Assembly (NCBI GenBank): GCA_963930655.1
Contig: OZ005620.1
Coordinates: 6,401,001-6,465,000, forward strand
From: Myrica gale
Lineage: Eukaryota; Streptophyta; Magnoliopsida; Fagales; Myricaceae
Length of the DNA: 64,000 nt
Direction: 5' to 3'
The position numbers and the translations under genes were made by a program. The notes under the pieces were generated by a model, which worked only from the letters and a program-made list of their open reading frames with translations, was not told the DNA's origin and did no database searches. This document shows, piece after piece, positions 1 to 10,315 of this stretch. Position 1 is the stretch's first letter; each line of letters begins with the position of its first letter.

Positions 1-355
1 CAAGAAGCTTGTTAGGTGAATGAAATAGTTATTTAGAATTTTGGTAGAAAAAATTACAAATTTATTGTATTTAGAAGGGTATATATGAAGGCATTGGAAT
101 CATAATTAAAGAGTTTAATGTCAAACTTTGGTAAGTACATCGCATAATATTAGTCAAGAGGTCGAGATTATACCACGAAAAATTTTAAATCAACGTATGA
201 GTTTAAGTGTTTTTATGAAATTTTAACAAATTGTCTAAATTTCTAAAATTGATAAATCACTATTAAATTTATACCATGCTTGCAAAATCAGTCACTCAAT
301 TATATTTTAGTTCAAATTTCTAATACATTTTAGTTCAAAAATTCAGATAGAGTCA
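1..355. other. AT-rich intergenic DNA, no gene seen
   Basis: This stretch is AT-rich with many short stop-containing frames. No protein family, RNA gene or clean transposon end was recognised. Phrases such as 'ttcaaatttctaatacattttag' variants occur twice nearby and resemble degraded repeat DNA, but no boundaries can be set. Confidence 0.5.
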
Positions 356-453
356 TCACGTTTGACCAGCGTTTGACAAGCGCTCGAGCGCCATTTGAAA
401 AAATTCAAACAGTCTTCACGTTTGACTAGTGTTTGACAAGCGCTCGAGCGCTT
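356..453. repeat. 60-bp tandem duplication carrying a palindrome
   Basis: A block starting tcacgtttgac occurs at 356 and again at 416 (period 60). Each copy contains the perfect palindrome gcgctcgagcgc (380-391 and 440-451). The two copies differ by only a few substitutions (ccagc versus ctagt). Its origin is unknown. Confidence 0.75.
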
Positions 454-456
454 TAA

Positions 457-838
457 AAAATTGCTGAATTTTTTTATTTTCCTTGTGAAACCAAGGGAAA
501 CCCTACTAGGTTTTGAACATGTTTTAAAATTGTTATTGATTTGTTAATTAGAGGGAAAACACATATTCTCTCTTTTAAGTGTTGTTAGGGTCTAAACTGT
601 ATTTTTCAAAAGATAATAGTTTCTACTTATAGTGACGTCTCTATTACTTTGGACTTTAAATTCTCATCTTATCTTTTAAGATGATCTTTAATTTTATTGA
701 TTTTGGAATTTGGATTTCATTAGTTTAGATTTTATTGATATGTGATTAATGGACCAAAAGAAAAAAAGAAAAAATACATTGGGCCAAGTGCGTAAAATGC
801 TAAAAAAATGGCTCAATATGAATGTAGGATAATCCCTA
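457..838. other. Intergenic DNA, nothing recognised
   Basis: AT-rich sequence with homopolymer runs. No coding frame, RNA gene or transposon end was recognised. Confidence 0.5.
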
Positions 839-936
839 AAACGCCACCGCTAAAGGCCAGTTTTTTCTTTTAACGGTGTAGGTGTAGGGGCAATTTTTTC
901 AAAACCGGCACCTACACCGGGGTTGTGCAGCCCTAG
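839..936. repeat. Possible truncated hAT-like element end
   Basis: The segment has a short inverted repeat (ggtgtaggtg near 880 and cacctacacc near 912) and ends in gcagccctag, which resembles hAT-type termini of the TAGGGCTG class. A similar ending (cagccctag) occurs at 17133. No opposite end or target duplication was found, so this is only a weak call. Confidence 0.25.
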
Positions 937-1004
937 CCTTAAGATCCTGATGAGAATCCGAGCAAGGCTTCAAAGGAGCTAGTTCAAGTTCACGTATGGC
1001 CGGT

Positions 1005-1525
1005 TACGAGAGAACGAGCCAAGAAGTTCAAGGACGTACTCGACGGACTCATTCAAGAGATAGGGGCTCAAGACAATTCGTGGAGGCCCATTAAACATGA
1101 TCCGCATTCTAGAAGGATCCGGTCAAGACTAAGCTTCAAATTGGCAAACTTGGCATATCTTTGCATGCCAACAAATTGTCACAAAGGACTGCCCAAAGTT
1201 AAGATTAAATGGGCAAAAATATCCTTTCTTAAAAACATTGCACGAAGGTCTCGTAGGGCCAGCTACGAGAGAACGAGCCAAGAAGTTCAAGAACGTACTC
1301 GACGGACTCATTCAAGAGATAGAGGCTCAAGACAATTCGTGGAGGCTCATTAAACATGATCCTCATTCTAGAATGATCCGGTCAAGACTAAGCTTCAAAT
1401 TGGCAAAATTGGCAAAATTGGCATATCTTTGCATGCCAACAAATTGTCACAAAGGACTGCCCAAAGTTAAGGTTAAATGGACAAAAATATCCTTTCTTAA
1501 AAACATTGCACGAAGGTCTCTTTGC
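1005..1525 (+). repeat. 259-bp tandem duplication of a gypsy-type polyprotein tail
   Basis: Two near-identical units start at 1005 and 1264 (both tacgagagaacgagcc). The second contains an extra 9-bp 'aaattggca' copy. Read on the plus strand, each unit encodes a basic helix-like stretch beginning RERAKKFK. That resembles the 'RARAKKLK...' tail common at the end of plant Ty3/gypsy gag-pol polyproteins; this comparison is from family knowledge, not a search. Both units contain stops outside the short frame, so this is a relic. Confidence 0.55.
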
Positions 1526-1529
1526 TTTC

Positions 1530-2215
1530 CAATTATTCTGGTCTGATTATTTAAGGCAAGTAGAAGTATTTATTTTGGCATATGTCTTTCCGTCCAGCTT
1601 GAGATTTTGTATAAAATAGGAATATTTTATTCCCTTAAGTCTAGCCTTTACTTGTAACTTTTGTGATAGTCAAATAAGGAACTGTTTTTATTCCCTTAGT
1701 CAAGTTTGTTGTGTCCGTGCAGGTCTAAACAAATAAGGAAGTTATTTTCTTGTCTTGTTTTGGTTTGCTTTAGGCGCCAAGTGTGTTAGGAAATAAGGTC
1801 CTTATTTTTCTGATGTGTTTTAGGCTAGTAAAGATTTCTTTACTTAGCTAATTTCGAATTTTATTAGGTTTTCTATGTTAGATTTATTTCCTTGTTATTT
1901 TCAGCCCTTTAAATAGGAGCTTTTGCATTGTAATTGAGACAGACATTGATTAACGAAAATTGTGAGAGTATTTCTCTTTGATTCTTTGAAGAATTTCTCG
2001 AACTTATCAGGATTTCCCGTGGCGTTCACTTCGACTTATCAAACGGATTTTCATCCCCGTTTGTGGCGTCTTCCTTTATACCGAGGTTCTTATTTTCTTA
2101 TAAACAACGGATCGAGATTCCATCCGAATCAGTCCTAAAAACGATGTTGGGTTCCCTTTAGTTGTCGGGTCTCGTTACGGGTTAACGGGGTTCACATTAG
2201 ATCCCTTCTCATAGA
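1530..2215 (+). mobile_element. LTR-like relic downstream of the polyprotein tail
   Basis: After the duplicated tail the sequence has the composition of a plant gypsy LTR: repeated 'aaataaggaa..tattttctt' blocks, a TATA-like 'tttaaatagg' near 1910, then a transcribed-looking leader with 'tttctttgattctttgaagaatttctc'. No second LTR, PBS or target duplication is present, so the boundaries are approximate. Confidence 0.4.
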
Positions 2216-2239
2216 AAAAAACCAAGTCTTCAATCTTCC

Positions 2240-2400
2240 AACAAGGAGGTTGAATCGAATATGCCAGATTTTCCCACAGGAGCTTTGAGTCTGTCTAAAA
2301 AATAACCTTTGGCCACTGGTGAAATAGCGCTATTTCCATTGCACGGGCAGCAGCCATTGCTTCGCCCAGAAGGGAGTCCATTACCTTAACTTTCTCCATG
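2240..2400 (-). pseudogene. RNase H-like (RVT_3-type) domain fragment
   Basis: On the minus strand from 2399 the frame reads MEKVKVMDSLLGEAMAAARA, then MEIALFHQWPKVIF, an in-frame TAG, and TDSKLLWENL. This matches the pattern of the plant RVT_3 RNase H fold found in LINE-derived genes: an 'EA.A...AL..A' helix followed by 'kviFETDS..lv..l'. The catalytic-strand glutamate position is replaced by the stop. No intact reading frame flanks it, so it is a short broken fragment. Confidence 0.45.
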
Positions 2401-4090
2401 TACACGTTACAGAGAGACTTGAGATCTCTTAGTGGTATTTGGCTCTGAAACTTTTGGGGTTTAAAATTACAGCGACGCTGGGTGCCACGAAAACTTACTT
2501 TGAATTTTGTACACGCAAAGGTCCGTTATGATAAACTGCGCCCTTCCGATTGAGACGAGTCAAACTTGAGAGTAGTCCGTCAAAACACAGGCGGACCATT
2601 GCTCGTCAGTTCTTGTTCCCAACATCTTTCTGTGTCGGAGACCCTTAAAATTATTTTCCGGTGAGTATGAATGATTCTTGATCTGATTGTTCTGTGAGTG
2701 TATGATAATAGCCTCTCTGATCATTTTCGGATGCTCTGTTTGCTTTACAACTCCGGTTCTTCTTCTCGTTGAGAATTGAGACTATGATAATTGAACATCC
2801 CCCGATTTGTGTCCTATGTGCAACCCATTTTGAATGAAAAGAGCTCCGCAAAGGTCTGTAATGTGATGCAAGCTTAATCAATCGGACTACCCCTTCTCCA
2901 TATGATTTCGCTCCTATAAAATATCACTAAAGGGACAGCTAACGAATTGAAATATGATGGAAATTTGGGGATTTTCTATTCGGTTGGTGTATCAATACAA
3001 GTTATGATTAGGGTGAATGAGTTTTTCTGTCAAATACTTTTCCGCAGGAGATTAACCATGCTGGTGCTGAGGGGGGTTGTGGGCAGAGCTTGTAAGCGAC
3101 AGAGGTCAATTCCAAACACTCCAAACTTCCACAATAGTAGCTTTTTCGTTCTATTTCTGACACCTCATTTTGAATTTCAATACTAGTCAACTCCCACGCA
3201 TAGAACAAGATTTAGACAGTGATCACTGTATTGCAAACATCCATTGGAGCTAGAAGAGGAGAAGGGAGAGAGGAGCGGAGAAACCCGGTGGAATCAGTCT
3301 TTCAATGCGTGCAGATTCTTGCAAAATGCTTGGAATTCCTGTTTGTGGCTCCTATAATGTGGTCACATATATTATACTTCCAGTATCAAAAAAAGGAGAA
3401 ACCCCGTCCTAAGATGCGCAAAAAGGCACAATGAGTTGAAGTCAACTTTTGAGTCGAACTAAACCACAAAAGGCACGATGCCATTTAAGGTAGTCCGTCG
3501 TAGTACTTCACTACAGCGGTTCCAACTAGATTCTAATTTTGAGGTTTCTTCCTGGTCAATTCGAACAGTTTTAGAAACTTAACAGCGCCAAAAAAATAAA
3601 GAAAGAAAAGAGAATCCTCATCGTGCCAGCAAATGAGTTGACAAACATGGTTCGTATTTCGTAACTGGTTGGTTCGACAGGTTATCTTCTTTCAACCAGG
3701 AATGGAGAGAATTAGCAATGGATTTTATCAAATAATGTCAAGTTACTAAGAGTATAGGATCGCGCATGCTTCATTTCAAGAAATGCTGGGGTCCCAAACA
3801 GAGAAATGGAAATCATACAAGAAAGAGAAGGAAAACAGAGTAAAGACGCCTGTGCTCCCTCGATTATGAGCCTCCTCAAATTGCAGCAAATAAAATAAGT
3901 TTGCAGTTCTAACATAAACATTCAGAGAGACTTACCCAAAAAAAAAAACATTCAGAGAGAGAGACAGAGGGGACTAAAAAAGTGCAAAAGTCGATTTGGG
4001 GATCAACGGGAGGACTCCGAGAAGTACACTATTTGAGTCACTGGGTTAACGAGCAATTTGCAATAGAGCTTCCCAAATCTTACAGTTCTA
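2401..4090. other. Intergenic and 3' flank of the PWWP gene
   Basis: Only short frames occur here and none is recognisable. The part nearest 4090 is probably the 3' untranslated region of the minus-strand PWWP gene. A small direct repeat 'aacattcagagaga' (about 3916 and 3949) flanks a poly-A run. No other structure was seen. Confidence 0.45.
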
Positions 4091-7000
4091 TCAAGTGGAG
4101 GAAGAACCAGCCATAGAGCTCACCTTCCACAGGAGGCCTTTAATCTCGCCTTCCAGTTTGGATCTTGTCTCTGGAGAAAGATTATCTCCGGACTTCTCCA
4201 GCATGGAAGTCATCATCTGCAGATTTTGCTTTATAAAGTCAAGTGCAGGCGCTTCACCAGGGTTAGGTATTGAGGCAGAAGGCTGTCCAGGTGTCACAGA
4301 TCCTTCCATCGGTGGAGGAGGGCCTAGGGCTGTGAGTAAACTCCCATTCGATTCCAAAACTTTGGAGACAGCTGAAGGATGATGGAGCTGGCAATTGACA
4401 AGGCCTGAAATGGAAGGATTATTCTTCTCGAAACTCTGTAAAGCTTCCCCAGCATCAGCACTTGTCATAAAAACCACCTGGGCCCTACTTGAATCTTCCA
4501 ACAACTGTGTTTCTGATTCCTTTATGGGCCCAAACCTGCAAAATTTAGCGACCAAATCTTCTTTTGAAGGCATGGGAAATCCAGGAGCAAATGTCAACAG
4601 AAGAGCAGTCACAGGAGCTTCTCCGTTAGTCTCAAGTCTATCATAATTTATATTAATATCCGGCCTCCCTGCAGTCAATTTACTACTCAGATGCTCTGAT
4701 GTAGCTTCTCCTTTTCTCCGCCTCTTCTTCTGCTCAGATTTAGTTTGAGATAAGAGGCCATTAGTCTCCTGAAATTCCTTTCCCAATGTGCTGTGTTCAG
4801 CACTAACTCCATTTAAATCTGGTATGCCCATAACGAGTTTGCTCTGAGAAGTAGCATTATCCTTCCTCTTTCTGCCTCTCTTCCTAGGTTTAGCTTCTGC
4901 GGAGACAAGGTTGATGTCTTGTCGATCTTTAACCAATAAGCCAGGCTCAGCATTACTTCCATTAAAACTCTGTAGCCCTGTAGCAAGTTTAGAGTCTGAG
5001 CATACTGGAGTGGCTTCGTCCTTTCCTTCCCTCTCACTTTTATCACCAAGTGAATATGGGTTCATTACCCCCAGATCTATTACCAACGAACCATTGAAGC
5101 CAGAAGCACTTTGAATCTCTGAGGGTCCTGAAGCAGCGCCTTTCCTCTTTCTCTTTTTCAGCTCAGGTTTACCTGAAGAAGCAATATGACTGATAACCAT
5201 ATGATCTTCAGCTGAGGACGTGGGTATGGCACTGTTCCCATTCAAATCCGGTATGCCAGTCGCTTGTTCGGTTTGCAGACATGCTGGACTTGCTCCTTCT
5301 CTCCCTGTTTGTTTTTGCTTAGGTTTACCACTGCGAATGCGGCGGCCCGTCCCCAAGCTTTCTGTCAAAAAGGAACTATTCGCCGCGAGGTTTATATTCA
5401 CATCGGCTAGGCCCGAAAGTGATTTAGTCTTCAGACGTCCCGCTGCATTTTCTTTTCCTTTTTTCTTTACCATCTTCCCCTCAGGTTTAGCACTGGCTGC
5501 AGGTTGATTACTCTCCATTGAATCTTTTGTTTGATTCCCATTTGCATCCTGTACATCAGGAAGGTCGCTTCCAAACACATTCAGTGCACTAGCAGTCAGT
5601 TCAGACCCAGAATGGTGTGAAAGTTCCTTTTGCTTTCTTTTCTTCAGAACAGATTTAGCTGCAGGAGAAGGGTGCTTAATCTCCAGTGGATTGTTTCCCA
5701 ACAAGTCAGGTTCAGTGGCTATAGTCTCATCCTGAGCAGCCATATTCTTGTAGTACATCTCATAAAGAGCTTCATCATGATATGCTGAAATTCTAAATCT
5801 AGAAAAGAACCACTCAATTGAGTTGAAATTTTGACTCTGATTGGGATATAGGCAATCCACAGCTGTAAAATGGAGTTCAGAGAGAAATTCAGCTAAAGAC
5901 GTGTTCATTAACTCTGGACTACAATATTTGTTGCTCCCACTTATGAACTTCTTGTACCATTTTCTCCAGAACCTCTTGTTGCAACCTTTAACAATGGCAG
6001 ACCCAGTGAACTGACCACCACTGGCACTTGTATCTACTTCTTCAGGAACTTTTGGAGTTTTAGGGGATTCTGTTTCAGCTGGCAAGCCTTTATTAACCCA
6101 GTTGATGTATGGGAAAGATAAGTACCTGCTCTTCTTCCTTTCTCTTGAGTCAAAACCTTTTTGAATTTTTCCCTCACTACCACCTTCAAATTCATCACTA
6201 CTATTTCTAACATCCAAATCCTTGTCCCTCTTTATTGATTTTGATGACCTAGTATTCAGGACAGTGACTTCTTTTGCAGTTTTGTTTTTGCAGTCCTCTG
6301 GTACTACATCCACTCCACCACCAAAAGCCTGGGCTAGATCTTCATTCTTCGCTATTCTCCAAACTTTATCTGCAGATACCTCTGATTCTTTTTCCAACAC
6401 AGAAATTGATGTGCTTTGTGAGTCCTCTTCAGCTGACCGTGTGATCCGGTCCTCAATCTGAACATCAAGTTTGTTTTTCCCAATTGTCATGTCTTCATCA
6501 GTGTTTTCAACATCACTTGTTTCCTGGAGTTGATCCACAGGCAACTGGAAATGCCCTATGAAACGGTAAAATGCTGATAAACGATTTTGTGCAACAGCAA
6601 ACTCGATCATGCGTGGCATAGAAACAATCACAGCAAGAGTTTTGAGTTGCAGAAGAAACTTTGCAGGTTCAAACTGAGTGACTGAAAATTCACCAAGTTC
6701 ACTGGATTTCTGATCAGGTCCAGCAACCCCTTCCTTGGAGTGAGGATCGCTAGCAGATCGATGACCTTGTTTCAGAGCACAAGAACACGTCATCTCCAGC
6801 TTCACACGCCTGCCAAACTCATGGGCAGCCTTCTCTACTGCTCCAACAAAGCTTCTAGACTTGTTTTGCCTGGACATATGTTCAAAGTTCTCATGGAATG
6901 GTTTCAATTGAGATGGACTGGACCAAGCAAGATGGCTGCTCCCCAAATATCCTACAAGTAAACAGTCCCTCTGGTCACTTTTTGAGGCAGACCCCGGGAC

Positions 7001-7771
7001 ATCCAAAGGATCATAAATCTTTCCTGGCCACCATGTCTGACTTTTGGTCTTAACCCACACAACATCCCCCACAGCAAAATTATGGTCCTGAGTATCAGTT
7101 TCGTTCTCCTTGTCTACATTCCCAGCTTCTTTTGCTTTCTTACTTGCCATCAGTCCACAACATTTTTCTTCATCAAGGTTATCTTGAGGACGTCTGGCTG
7201 GAGGACCACAAATATCCACAAAAAGTGATATGCCATCTCCAGAAACTTCTATCTTCCTAGCTGAATTAATCCCATCCAATCCCGTCCCACATTCTTCTTT
7301 CATCCCCACTTCCTGCATAATCTTCTCAACTCCCATATCCTTACTTCCATCACTGACCAAACCCACCAACTCCCCATCCTGTTTTGAGTCCACAGAAACT
7401 CTTCGCACCTCATTATCTCCATCAAGACCACCATCTTCCAAACAACTCTTCTCAATTACAACGCCATTTGTGCAAGTCTCTCCAGCATCGCCCAGTTTTT
7501 CCACATCCACAACCACATTTTCACATCCAATAGCCGCATTTGTTTCCGCTTCAGCCACTCGATTCACCAGTTCCATATTATCCGCCCCAAGACTACCATC
7601 ATTTACATCAACCACTTTGCCATTTTCTTCAGCCGACATCTCCAGAACGGATGGTAACCCATCACAGTTCTCACTTAAACCAGACAACCCAGCAGAGCCT
7701 GATGCTTCCTCTAGGGCTTTATCACCAGGGGCTTGAGCTTCTAGGGTTTCTGGGGTTTTGGGGTTTTCCAT
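4091..7771 (-). CDS. PWWP domain-containing protein (PDP-like), 1226 aa
   Basis: This is a predicted nuclear chromatin protein. The PWWP domain (residues about 231-330) begins [20 protein letters not shown]; the namesake motif reads TWWP. PWWP domains bind methylated histone tails together with DNA. Further on are a conserved block [13 protein letters not shown] (about 548-560), the family block around [12 protein letters not shown] (602-613), and an RRM-like fold (about 1053-1130) with [10 protein letters not shown] and RAQVVF. This order is that of Arabidopsis PDP proteins, which associate with PRC2/FVE. The middle (about 709-1045) has basic clusters alternating with DLNG-type motifs. The N-terminal 200 residues are acidic and poorly conserved. 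I chose the ATG at 7771 ([11 protein letters not shown]) because the open frame upstream to 7945 is hydrophobic and AT-rich, as expected of leader sequence. The CDS is uninterrupted. The exact PDP paralogue is not resolved. Confidence 0.9.
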   Translation of the reverse strand: MENPKTPETLEAQAPGDKALEEASGSAGLSGLSENCDGLPSVLEMSAEENGKVVDVNDGSLGADNMELVNRVAEAETNAAIGCENVVVDVEKLGDAGETCTNGVVIEKSCLEDGGLDGDNEVRRVSVDSKQDGELVGLVSDGSKDMGVEKIMQEVGMKEECGTGLDGINSARKIEVSGDGISLFVDICGPPARRPQDNLDEEKCCGLMASKKAKEAGNVDKENETDTQDHNFAVGDVVWVKTKSQTWWPGKIYDPLDVPGSASKSDQRDCLLVGYLGSSHLAWSSPSQLKPFHENFEHMSRQNKSRSFVGAVEKAAHEFGRRVKLEMTCSCALKQGHRSASDPHSKEGVAGPDQKSSELGEFSVTQFEPAKFLLQLKTLAVIVSMPRMIEFAVAQNRLSAFYRFIGHFQLPVDQLQETSDVENTDEDMTIGKNKLDVQIEDRITRSAEEDSQSTSISVLEKESEVSADKVWRIAKNEDLAQAFGGGVDVVPEDCKNKTAKEVTVLNTRSSKSIKRDKDLDVRNSSDEFEGGSEGKIQKGFDSRERKKSRYLSFPYINWVNKGLPAETESPKTPKVPEEVDTSASGGQFTGSAIVKGCNKRFWRKWYKKFISGSNKYCSPELMNTSLAEFLSELHFTAVDCLYPNQSQNFNSIEWFFSRFRISAYHDEALYEMYYKNMAAQDETIATEPDLLGNNPLEIKHPSPAAKSVLKKRKQKELSHHSGSELTASALNVFGSDLPDVQDANGNQTKDSMESNQPAASAKPEGKMVKKKGKENAAGRLKTKSLSGLADVNINLAANSSFLTESLGTGRRIRSGKPKQKQTGREGASPACLQTEQATGIPDLNGNSAIPTSSAEDHMVISHIASSGKPELKKRKRKGAASGPSEIQSASGFNGSLVIDLGVMNPYSLGDKSEREGKDEATPVCSDSKLATGLQSFNGSNAEPGLLVKDRQDINLVSAEAKPRKRGRKRKDNATSQSKLVMGIPDLNGVSAEHSTLGKEFQETNGLLSQTKSEQKKRRRKGEATSEHLSSKLTAGRPDININYDRLETNGEAPVTALLLTFAPGFPMPSKEDLVAKFCRFGPIKESETQLLEDSSRAQVVFMTSADAGEALQSFEKNNPSISGLVNCQLHHPSAVSKVLESNGSLLTALGPPPPMEGSVTPGQPSASIPNPGEAPALDFIKQNLQMMTSMLEKSGDNLSPETRSKLEGEIKGLLWKVSSMAGSSST

Positions 7772-8260
7772 ATCATAAAAAATGTTCCAATGGCTCTTTG
7801 CTTTTTCCCAATATATCAATCTTAAAACCACTTCACTGATCAAAAACAAAAATGAAAATTTTGTCACTAAGCACTTTACACTCTTCGGTGAAAGACTCGA
7901 ACCAAACAACACACAAAAAAAAATAGAAAAGGAACTAACGCCCAAAGAAATCGGAGGATTTACATCAGCGCTTGATCCAAACCACCCGAGTTGCAGGAGT
8001 TCGATTCCAGAGATAGATTAAAACTAATAAGATGATTATGAAGGGTGAGTTAAAAGGAGGAGGAAAAAAAAAACTTGTGGGCTCTGAGACGCTGAGAAAA
8101 TAGTTACCCGAAACACGCGATCATATGGCCATCTCACTCCACTCTGAGAGCGAGACAGAGTCAGAGACGGAGACAGTGACGGAGAGAGAGACACCCCCTC
8201 TTTCTCTCCAACTGTTCTTCAAGAGCTGTCCCGTAAAGCACTTCGAAGTTCCAAACAACG
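7772..8260 (-). promoter_or_regulatory. 5' leader and core promoter region of the PWWP gene
   Basis: Read on the minus strand, 8120-8220 is a CT-rich tract (GAGA-type on the plus strand), as is common at plant transcription starts. A GT donor-like site (GGGTAACT, about 8103) and a pyrimidine-rich acceptor (TTTTTGATCAG, about 7840) would allow a leader intron. The start site and the intron are inferences. Confidence 0.35.
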
Positions 8261-9908
8261 AGCTTACACCCAAAAAAAAAAATTAACAATTAGATGGAGT
8301 TCTCCAATCTCCGCACGAGTGGTAAATTCTGCTTATGATAAATGCGGATCTATATATATATATATTCTTTTTTCTTTTTAAGAAAATCCATATTTCACGT
8401 ACATTAAACTCGAAAAAAAAAGAATAAACAAAGTAGGCACACTGAAAAGCATCTGGGTACAGTGATCCTCCCTGAGGCGTTCCACAATGAGATTTCGGTA
8501 ATTAATACCTCAGTATTGATTATATGGAAGGTTGTATAATATTTATTTCTTTTTAAATTGAATCATTAATTTAATAATAAATTAAAAAGAAATGTTATTA
8601 ATATTGTAAAGTTTTTTCTACCTTAAATTCTGCATACATTATAAAAAAAATCCGATGCTTTCATAACATATCCATAGCTAGTTAAAAAGTGGGGTAGAGC
8701 AAAGGAAAATAGAAGAACTACTGAACTAGTAAGGCTGTAAGCTCGTAAGCTTGTACAATGGAATGGAATGGAACGGAACATAACCTAATGGGTCTGTGCA
8801 TATTCAAACAACTTGCATCAAATTCGACAATAAAATCGAAGTTAAGTCCTGTTGAAGAATGGAAGAAAGTTTACCATCCAGTGACTTGTCTAAACCCAAA
8901 AAAAAAAAAGACAGACAGACAGACAGACGTATTTGAAATGTTTCTCCTAAATATGGAAGTGAAATCTTGGACATTTATTGTTTGACAATATTTTTAATCA
9001 AGACAGGTAGAAAAACCATACAAGAATCCTTTGTCCAACTCCTTTGCTCTCTTGGTACGTTGTTTCTTTCCTTCTAGACAAAAGCTTCCATTATAAACGT
9101 CGACTGTGGTTCTTTTCAGAAAATAATTTATTGTCATTTATTTAATTAAAAGTATACTTGTGGCTGAGTGAATGTCTGTTCGAAATGTGGAAGTATCCAT
9201 ATCGGGGCTGGACTTTGCCGTTTCAGCGAAGGGGCCGAGTAGGAGAGCACAAAGACCATTGACTAGTGGTAAATGGTATACCTTCTCTTGTCTTTCGATG
9301 TCTAATTCAACTAATTGGAAAAACACAACAGCCTTTACGACAAAGAATAGTCATCAATGGCAATACATGAGCTATCTATATGCACACGTAATACAGTTCA
9401 AATCCTTAATTTCAATACATTTAAAACTGATCAAGGGATTTCTCTGCTTGAAACTCGGTCACATGAAGACCAGTCAATGTCGTTTTACATTTTTAAATTT
9501 GTAGTTCATATTTCAATTTTAAATTCTTTGTAAGTTCTCACTTTTTATACGAAAAAAATGTTTTCTCCTTTTTAGTGCGACTCTAGAACATAGAGCGATC
9601 AGGTGATCGAGTGAGACTCTCTCTCATCTTTCATTTTATTTATTTTCTTGATGTCTTGTATCAACTAGTCATAAATGTGACGTTGGAATTTACATGTCGT
9701 TGAATTTTATTTTAGGACCTTACTAATTCTAAAAAGTTTCAAAAAGTATTATTGACTAATTATTGGACCCGTTGCAATGGTGTCACATCTACCCATAACG
9801 TATTAGAATTAGAGCTTTTCTCTGTTTTTGGTAAAACTCTTATGTGTCAGGTTAGGTTAGACTGCACTATAAAATAGACATTCAACCTGTGGTAACCGTG
9901 TATACCAA
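8261..9908. other. Intergenic DNA with simple repeats
   Basis: The sequence is AT-rich and contains (TA)n near 8350 and a poly-A/(GACA)n tract near 8898-8929. Two small overlapping frames at 9138-9504 match nothing recognised. No transposon end or RNA gene was identified. Confidence 0.5.
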
Positions 9909-10224
9909 TGATGAACAATATATGAAAATTGAAGAGAGAGAGAATTGAGATAGAGATTTAATGTGGTTAGGCAATATACCTACGTCCACAAGAGAGAGCG
10001 GCCAAAGATTTTAAAATTTGGAATAGTTCTTGAGTTACATCATAGACTGACAATTTATAAGAAACCTTAGACCCTGCATTCCTGAACATATTAGAACTCA
10101 AACACTTGGATAATCAATTAGAGTTCAAATACTTGGATATCCTAATAGAACTCAAATACCAATATATCCTATTAGAATTTAACTACATGGATATCCTATA
10201 AATACGAGTCATATTTGTCCAACA
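9909..10224 (-). repeat. 3' LTR of the minus-strand copia element
   Basis: It starts TGTTGGACAAATATG at 10224, directly after the polypurine tract. It contains repeated 'aga(a/c)tcaaa.acttgga.atcct' phrases at 10085-10190. The 9935-10015 part aligns with the remnant 5' LTR at 14560-14630. The low-coordinate end is approximate because the two LTRs diverge there. Confidence 0.6.
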
Positions 10225-10315
10225 ATCTCCACCTTGGCGAATATTGCCCCTTATGAGAAAATCAAACAAGTTTTCGCCTCCACCTGGAACTAATAAGTTA
10301 GGACATCTCCTCTCT

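Noticed and set aside
7230..7736. 168-codon plus-strand frame opposite the PWWP N-terminus
   Set aside because: It is the Ser/Pro/Thr-rich antisense shadow of an acidic coding region, with no family features.
7772..7945. Upstream in-frame extension (58 codons) of the PWWP ORF
   Set aside because: It is hydrophobic and AT-rich, unlike the acidic N-terminus that follows, and it overlaps a likely leader intron acceptor. ATG at 7771 fits better.
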